A stretch of DNA of 6,856 bases from Micavibrio sp. (GTDB lineage Bacteria; Pseudomonadota; Alphaproteobacteria; Micavibrionales; Micavibrionaceae), in contig JALTZE010000021.1 of NCBI GenBank assembly GCA_027051315.1, forward strand, positions 1-6,856, written 5' to 3'. Both the position numbers and the translations under genes were made by a program. Under the pieces are notes generated by a model that was not told where the DNA came from, made no database searches, and saw only the letters and a program-made list of their open reading frames with translations. Position 1 is the first letter of the stretch. Each line of letters begins with the position of its first letter. Of the stretch, positions 6,060 through 6,856 are shown piece by piece.

Positions 6060-6656
6060 ATGTCTTTGTGTAAGATAATATGGAATAATTTGCAAGTTGG
6101 TGAGTGGCAGGAAAAATTTAACCTTATTAATAAAAGCAATATCTTACAAACATATGAATATGCAAAAGCTACCTGCCTTGTAAATAAGCAAAAAGCAAGA
6201 TGGGGAGTAATATATATTAATGATAATGAAGCAGGATTAGTTCAGATAATAGAGGCAGGTATTATAAAAAACCTGATTCATGGCGTGATAATAGATAGAG
6301 GCCCCTTATGGTTTGATGGATATGGAAGTATAGAAGATATAAAATCTTTTGTTAGATGTCTTAATAGTGAATTTCCCGCTCGTTTCGGAAGAAAAAGAAG
6401 ATTTATACCTGAATTTCTTAATTCTCAAGAAATAGTTTCTATTATGAAAGAAAATGGTTTTAAGAAAAATCATAATATAAAAAATTATCAAACTATCTGG
6501 ATTGATTTAGAAAAAAGTGAAGAAGAACTACGTCTTGGATTGAAATCTAATTGGCGTAATAAATTAAAAAGGGCGGAAAGTTATAATCTGGAAATAATTT
6601 GGGATAGTAAAGGTATATTATTACCATTTTTATTAATGTTATTTGCACCCTCGTGA
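6060..6656 (+). CDS. FemAB/GNAT-like transferase, 3'-truncated, probably inactivated
   Basis: The 198 residues resemble the N-terminal part of FemAB-like acyl or aminoacyl transferases with a GNAT fold. Members attach amino acids or acyl groups, often to peptidoglycan precursors. Supporting parts are SNILQTYEYAKA at 25-36 (Q-x-EYA), the strand GLVQIIEAG, and RGPLWFDG at 100-107, followed by the hallmark LKSNWRNKLKRAESYNLEI near 160-178. That last motif normally precedes about 150 further residues, including a second fold half. Here the frame ends 20 residues later at TGA 6654 after LLPFLLMLFAPS. Family-like pieces continue in other frames downstream, so this is most likely a broken gene or an assembly error near a contig end. 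The start ATG has only a weak GAAAAGAA site. Proximity to dapD suggests, but does not prove, a cell-wall role; the substrate is unknown. Confidence 0.7.
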   Translation: MSLCKIIWNNLQVGEWQEKFNLINKSNILQTYEYAKATCLVNKQKARWGVIYINDNEAGLVQIIEAGIIKNLIHGVIIDRGPLWFDGYGSIEDIKSFVRCLNSEFPARFGRKRRFIPEFLNSQEIVSIMKENGFKKNHNIKNYQTIWIDLEKSEEELRLGLKSNWRNKLKRAESYNLEIIWDSKGILLPFLLMLFAPS

Positions 6657-6692
6657 ACTTGCTGATAGATAACTATTTTGTAAAGGTATATT
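6607..6692 (+). repeat. 13-bp direct repeat flanking a frame-breaking segment
   Basis: GTAAAGGTATATT occurs at 6607-6619 and again at 6680-6692, an offset of 73 bases. Because 73 is not a multiple of three, the second copy is read one frame later. After each copy the translation is related: KGILLPFLLMLFA in the first and KGILVNFAFGLYA in the second, so similarity goes beyond the 13 identical bases. This fits a partial tandem duplication inside the FemAB-like gene followed by divergence, although the bases beyond the repeat are not closely alike. Confidence 0.55.
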
Positions 6693-6803
6693 GGTTAATT
6701 TTGCTTTTGGTTTGTATGCCATGGATAGGAGATATCTAACGGCTGCAAATTGGTAGTCCACGACAATTGGCTTTTTTAAAAGTATCTGGAGCTCTGAAAA
6801 AAT
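6657..6803 (+). pseudogene. Out-of-frame remnants of the FemAB-like gene
   Basis: No single open frame covers this stretch, but short segments look like continuations of the upstream protein. PRELADR is readable at 6649-6669, ILVNFAFGLYAMDRRYL from about 6688 to 6738, and IGSPRQLAFLKVSGAL at 6749-6796 one frame further on. FemAB-like relatives commonly have a YA-x-DR stretch followed by a G-x-SP-x-x-L stretch after the NWRNKLKRAE motif, so the order is right. Two such PR-x-LA pieces appear, matching the idea of a partial duplication. Frameshifts and stops in every frame mean no complete product can be made. Sequencing errors at a contig end would look similar. Confidence 0.45.
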
Positions 6804-6856
6804 GATCTGGAAAGACCTCGGATTGGAGATTTAACGTGAATCAACTAGTTGTATGA

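Noticed and set aside
6306..6491. Minus-strand open frame opposite the FemAB-like gene
   Set aside because: It is an AT-rich antisense frame with no recognisable features.
6620..6740. Hydrophobic frame (LILLLVCMPWIG) that could suggest a membrane protein
   Set aside because: It has no proper start or ribosome site, and competing frames match the FemAB-like remnants better.

Overview
This is an AT-rich chromosomal window (about one third G+C by eye) from a bacterium that is most likely an alphaproteobacterium. The reasons are the acyl-CoA dehydrogenase N-terminus, the SqrR/BigR-like ArsR regulator and the DapD sequence. That assignment rests on remembered family resemblance, not on a search. 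The very low G+C could fit a host-associated or streamlined lineage, but no gene here proves that lifestyle.

Layout from left to right: a long-form acyl-CoA dehydrogenase (50-1828, +); a small ArsR-family regulator with a two-cysteine pattern typical of persulfide sensors (1969-2283, +), preceded by overlapping AT-rich inverted repeats and followed by a clear intrinsic terminator; a HinT-type histidine-triad hydrolase (2473-2832, +) with its own upstream inverted repeats; an unrecognised acidic 190-residue protein (2847-3419, -) convergent with hinT; the ComM/YifB AAA+ protein (3562-5058, +), divergent from the unknown gene; dapD (5074-5937, -), convergent with comM; and a FemAB/GNAT-like transferase (6060-6656, +) divergent from dapD. 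The last gene is interrupted, and fragments of what look like the same protein continue in other frames to about 6803. The final 50 bases hold nothing I recognise.

The genes do not form one operon or pathway. They are mostly housekeeping singletons: fatty-acid oxidation, nucleotide phosphoramidate hydrolysis, DNA uptake/recombination and lysine/diaminopimelate synthesis. dapD makes a precursor of peptidoglycan, and the neighbouring FemAB-like fold is often used to modify peptidoglycan peptides, so a cell-wall link at the right end is possible but inferred.

I found no CRISPR array, tRNA, rRNA, complete insertion sequence or defence system. The best leads are the candidate persulfide-sensing regulator with its operator-like repeats, the uncharacterised 190-residue protein, and the decayed FemAB-like gene with a 13-bp direct repeat and apparent partial internal duplication.
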